NCBI GenBank assembly: GCA_902362775.1 | Contig: CABIXV010000006.1 | Location: 71,827 to 135,826, forward strand | Length of the DNA: 64,000 nucleotides | Origin: Clostridiales bacterium | GTDB taxonomy: Bacteria; Bacillota; Clostridia; Oscillospirales; Oscillospiraceae | Direction of reading: 5' to 3' | Part shown: positions 61,374 through 64,000 of the stretch, piece by piece | How the letters are laid out: each line of letters begins with the position of its first letter | Position numbering within the stretch: position 1 is the first letter of the stretch | Position numbers and translations under genes: made by a program | The notes under the pieces: model-generated | The model's database searches: none | Told to the model about the DNA's origin: nothing | Seen by the model: the letters and a program-made list of their open reading frames with translations, nothing else

Positions 61374-62353
61374 CACTCATCATCCTCCTTAAACACGTTG
61401 ATCAGAGCGTCCTCGTTGGCCGGGAAGGGCGCCTGCTTGGCGTATTCCACCGCGTCCTCGATCTCCTGCTCGATAGCCGCCTCTTCTTTTTGCAGTTCCT
61501 CCTCCGTGATCACGCCGTGTTCCAGGATCTTCTTCCGGAACAGAACCACAGGGTCCTTGGCAAACCACTCGGCCTCCTCCTCCTTGGGGCGGTAGCCGCA
61601 GGCGTCGTTTCGGGAGTGTCCGCCGTGGCGGTAGGTCTTCAGCTCCAGGATAGTAGGACCCTCCCCAGCCCTAGCCCGAGCAATGGCCCGCGTAGCAGCC
61701 TCGTTGACAGCCAGCACGTCGTTGCCGTCTACCACCTCGCTGGGAATGCCGTAGATGGCGGCCCGGTCGGCGGCCACGTTCTCCTGCAGGCAGGTCAGGC
61801 TGATTGAGGTGGTGGCAGAGTACAGGTTGTTCTCGCACACAAAGATCACCGGCAGCTTCCACAGGCCGGCCACATTCATCGTTTCATGGTAGGAGCCCTC
61901 ATTGCTGGCCCCGTCGCCAAAGAAGCAGACCACCACATTGTTCTTCTTCTGCATCTTAAAGGCCAGAGCGACACCCGCCGCGATGGGCAGGTTTCCGCCA
62001 ACGATGGCGTTGGCCACCATAGCGCCCACAGAGATGTCGCCGGTGTGCATAGCGCCGCCCTTGCCGCCGCAGCAGCCCTCGGCCTTGCCGAACATCTCAC
62101 ACATCATGGCCTTGACGCTGATACCCTTGGCGATATCATGGCCGGCGGGCCGATGGGTGGAGGCCATCCAGTCCTCATGGCTCAAATCGTAGAGCATACC
62201 GACGGCGCTGGCCTCCTCGCCAGTGCTCTGGTGGATGGTGCCGGGCATGATGCCCTCTAAAAACAGATAGTAGATACTCTCCTCATACTTTCTGATCTCG
62301 TACATCTTTTTGTACATTCCAAGGGCTTTTTCTTTCGATGGGAAATCGCTCAT
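61373..62353 (-). CDS. 2-oxoacid/acetoin dehydrogenase E1 component, alpha subunit, 326 aa
   Basis: Thiamine-diphosphate motif G-D-G-A-S-N-E-G (146-153) to N-N (175-176), the H-R-x-x-G-H segment (68-72) and G-x-x-x-G-K-G-G-A-M-H. First gene of the complex operon (E1a-E1b-E2-E3-SDR), which follows a long AT-rich promoter region. ATG 62353 follows AGGAGGATATGATC. The acetoin-like features suggest acetoin rather than pyruvate as substrate, but a branched-chain or pyruvate complex cannot be excluded. Confidence 0.93.
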   Translation of the reverse strand: MSDFPSKEKALGMYKKMYEIRKYEESIYYLFLEGIMPGTIHQSTGEEASAVGMLYDLSHEDWMASTHRPAGHDIAKGISVKAMMCEMFGKAEGCCGGKGGAMHTGDISVGAMVANAIVGGNLPIAAGVALAFKMQKKNNVVVCFFGDGASNEGSYHETMNVAGLWKLPVIFVCENNLYSATTSISLTCLQENVAADRAAIYGIPSEVVDGNDVLAVNEAATRAIARARAGEGPTILELKTYRHGGHSRNDACGYRPKEEEAEWFAKDPVVLFRKKILEHGVITEEELQKEEAAIEQEIEDAVEYAKQAPFPANEDALINVFKEDDE

Positions 62354-62762
62354 GATCATATCCTCCTGCTCATTACATTTTGCCGGCTGTGCCGTATTCC
62401 TTCCCACTGTTTTCCAACCAGTCCCGTCCCTTCTCCCCCTCTTTTTATTACTAATATTTTATTTCCTCGAACGTAAAGCAAGTATACTTCTAGCTCTTAT
62501 TTTTGTCAATAATAGACTGAAAATAAATTTTTTCAAATCTAATTTATCTATTTTTTCTCAACCTTCTTTTACTCACGTTGTTTTTTTATTTTTCGAACAA
62601 TATTTTATTTTCTTTTATAATTATTTATTTTTACTAACATTTTTCTTTTATTTTTCTTATTTTTTACATTTCATTTCTCTTTTTATTAATTACTAATATA
62701 TTTTTCAGGTTGATGGTATTCCTCTTTACCTTTTTATTCGGCACTTTTTACCTTCATTTTAC
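62354..62762 (-). promoter_or_regulatory. Extremely AT-rich promoter region of the dehydrogenase operon
   Basis: More than 300 bases dominated by T-rich tracts, with repeated TTACTAATATT-type words (near 62450, 62633 and 62690). Presumably holds the minus-strand promoter and an operator; no gene is visible. Confidence 0.5.
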
Positions 62763-62814
62763 TTGTGTTTCCCAAAATCATCATGTATAATAGCCAAAAT
62801 CGAGCGATCGATTT
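62763..62814 (+). promoter_or_regulatory. Promoter and operator of the UgpC/MsmX-type ATPase gene
   Basis: TTGTGT (62763-62768), 17-bp spacer, TATAAT (62786-62791). Over the expected start site lies a perfect inverted repeat AAATCGA-GCGA-TCGATTT (62797-62814), well placed to repress. Confidence 0.65.
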
Positions 62815-62867
62815 AGATCAGGCCGGCAGCCTACTCCATTCTTATAGTCTGTCAGGCTAATAAAGTA

Positions 62868-62994
62868 AGGAGGACCAAATATCCGCGCGGCTTGCGGTAC
62901 AGCAGTGTGGAGACCTGCTGCAACGTCCGCGGAGTTCCGCTCTCCGCGGGCAAGGGGTCACAGGCAGAGGCCGTGACACCAAAGCCGATCACTA
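62868..62994 (+). other. Shine-Dalgarno followed by a structured ~113-nt segment before the start codon
   Basis: AAGGAGG (62868-62874) is an ideal ribosome site for a start at about 62882. The ATG is instead at 62995. The intervening 62882-62994 can form four hairpins: CCGC/GCGG (62884-62898), CAGCAG/CTGCTG (62901-62921), CCGCGGAG/CTCCGCGG (62928-62950) and GTCAC/GTGAC (62958-62978). Removing it would restore perfect spacing. The reading frame of the ATPase is open across it. Interpretations: an inserted element, a riboswitch-like or ribozyme RNA, or an N-terminal extension. Confidence 0.55.
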
Positions 62995-64000
62995 TGGCGA
63001 CTCTCTCCCTTAGAAACATCAAAAAGATCTATCCCCATGCCAGCAACGGCAAGAAAAAGAAGGCTTCCAAAAAAGGCGAGGCTCCCACAGGCGAAAAAGC
63101 CAATCTTGAGGTGACCTCCCAGGGCGTGGTAGCTGTCCAGCAATTCAATCTGGATATCTCTGACAAGGAGTTTATCGTACTGGTCGGTCCCTCCGGCTGC
63201 GGAAAATCCACCACGCTTCGGATGGTCGCCGGTCTGGAGGAGATCTCAGAAGGCGAGCTGTACATTGACGGCAAACTGATGAACGACGTAGAGCCCAAAG
63301 ACCGTGATATCGCAATGGTCTTCCAGAGCTATGCCCTGTACCCCCATATGACTGTATATGAAAATATGGCCTTCCCCCTGAAGCTTCGGAAAATGCCCAA
63401 AGACGAGATCGACCGCAAGGTGAAGGAGGCCGCCGCCACTCTGGACATCACCCAGTACCTGAACCGGAAGCCAAAGGCCCTGTCCGGCGGCCAGCGTCAG
63501 CGTGTGGCCATCGGCCGCGCCATTGTCCGCGAACCCAAAGTGCTGCTGATGGACGAGCCCCTGTCCAATTTGGACGCCAAGCTCCGCAACCAGATGCGTT
63601 CCGAAATCATCAAACTGCGCCAGAAAATCGATACCACATTTATGTACGTTACCCACGATCAGACCGAGGCTATGACCCTGGGCGACCGTATTGTCATCAT
63701 GAAGGACGGCTTTATCCAGCAGATCGGCACGCCTCAGGAGGTCTTTGACCACCCGGCCAATCTGTTCGTTGCCGGCTTTATTGGCACACCCCAGATGAAT
63801 TTCTTTGACGCCAAACTGCTTCTGGAAGGTGGGCGCTATTTTGTCACCACCGGGGCGGTCAAGGTGGAACTTTCTGAAGAGAAGCAGCAAGCCCTAGCGG
63901 CGAAAAAAGTTTCCGCTCAGGATGTCACCTTAGGCGTCCGCCCCAACCACATTATCCTCAACGACGGCACCAACGCCATCGAAGCCACGGTAGATGTGTC
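62995..64000 (+). CDS. MsmX/UgpC/MalK-type ABC transporter ATPase (3' end outside window)
   Basis: Walker [12 protein letters not shown]-loop [10 protein letters not shown], signature L-S-G-G-Q-R-Q-R, Walker [12 protein letters not shown], switch His in V-T-H-D-Q, followed by the start of the regulatory OB-fold. A Lys-rich insert (about residues 18-36) separates the first two strands. In Firmicutes one such ATPase serves several sugar permease pairs; the permeases at 53-55 kb lack their own. 335 codons visible. Confidence 0.9.

Noticed and set aside
62882..62994. HDV-like or other known ribozyme in the leader
   Set aside because: Hairpins are clear, but I could not arrange them into the nested pseudoknot of HDV-like ribozymes or any known riboswitch core by eye.
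1..64000. CRISPR arrays, tRNA or rRNA genes
   Set aside because: No regularly spaced repeats, tRNA cloverleaf sequences or rRNA-like stretches were recognised while reading both strands.

Overview
The window reads as chromosome of a high-GC, endospore-forming, anaerobic Firmicute, most likely of the Oscillospiraceae (Flavonifractor/Pseudoflavonifractor-like). This is inferred from the germination protease gene gpr, RNase Y, a DarA-type c-di-AMP receptor, TnpV, MsmX-type ABC logistics and very GC-rich codons with Gram-positive ribosome-binding sites. No rRNA, tRNA, CRISPR array or phage block is visible. The GC richness produces many long antisense open frames, which I treat as shadows.

Layout. 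1-9 kb: the 3' end of malQ, an iron-sulfur-flavoprotein-like reductase, small membrane proteins, a lactate/malate-dehydrogenase-like protein and a 1599-residue multidomain fusion (HD, helical repeats, NadD-like nucleotidyltransferase, GNAT-like, phosphoribosyltransferase-like). 9-20 kb: YihY, a two-component system with its operator repeats, rpsT, gpr, a degenerate asparagine-synthase-like protein and a BceAB-type ABC exporter. 20-28 kb: an inserted or rearranged block bounded by two copies of the last 101 bp of the exporter gene. It holds a broken tnpV and a LacI-controlled tripartite tricarboxylate transporter (TctABC) with an RraA-family enzyme and a 2-hydroxyacid dehydrogenase. 28-33 kb: a MATE exporter and a TAXI-TRAP transporter. 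33-43 kb: housekeeping genes (mnmE, rny, trmO, darA), an FAD oxidoreductase, a four-gene MerR operon with nested gene junctions, YhfC and MgtC proteins. DnaA-box-like sites flank mnmE.

43-64 kb is a catabolic region. It has lipoate ligase, an SGNH hydrolase, a sugar-phosphate isomerase-like protein and a LacI regulator. A minus-strand operon follows: phosphatase-GNAT fusion, two sugar-type ABC permeases, binding protein, metallo-beta-lactamase lipoprotein, YesL, glycerol-kinase-like FGGY kinase and phosphodiesterase. A second minus-strand operon encodes a complete 2-oxoacid/acetoin dehydrogenase complex (E1 alpha, E1 beta, E2, E3) plus a short-chain dehydrogenase. At the right edge is a MsmX/UgpC-type ATPase that probably energises the ABC permeases, which have no ATPase of their own. 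LplA could lipoylate the E2 subunit.

The points most worth a second look are the 1599-residue fusion, the structured ~113-nt segment lying between an ideal Shine-Dalgarno and the ATPase start codon, the asparagine-synthase-like protein that has lost all its key motifs, the MerR operon in which each C-terminal tail doubles as the next gene's start region, the 101-bp gene-tail duplication, and the DnaA-box cluster beside mnmE.
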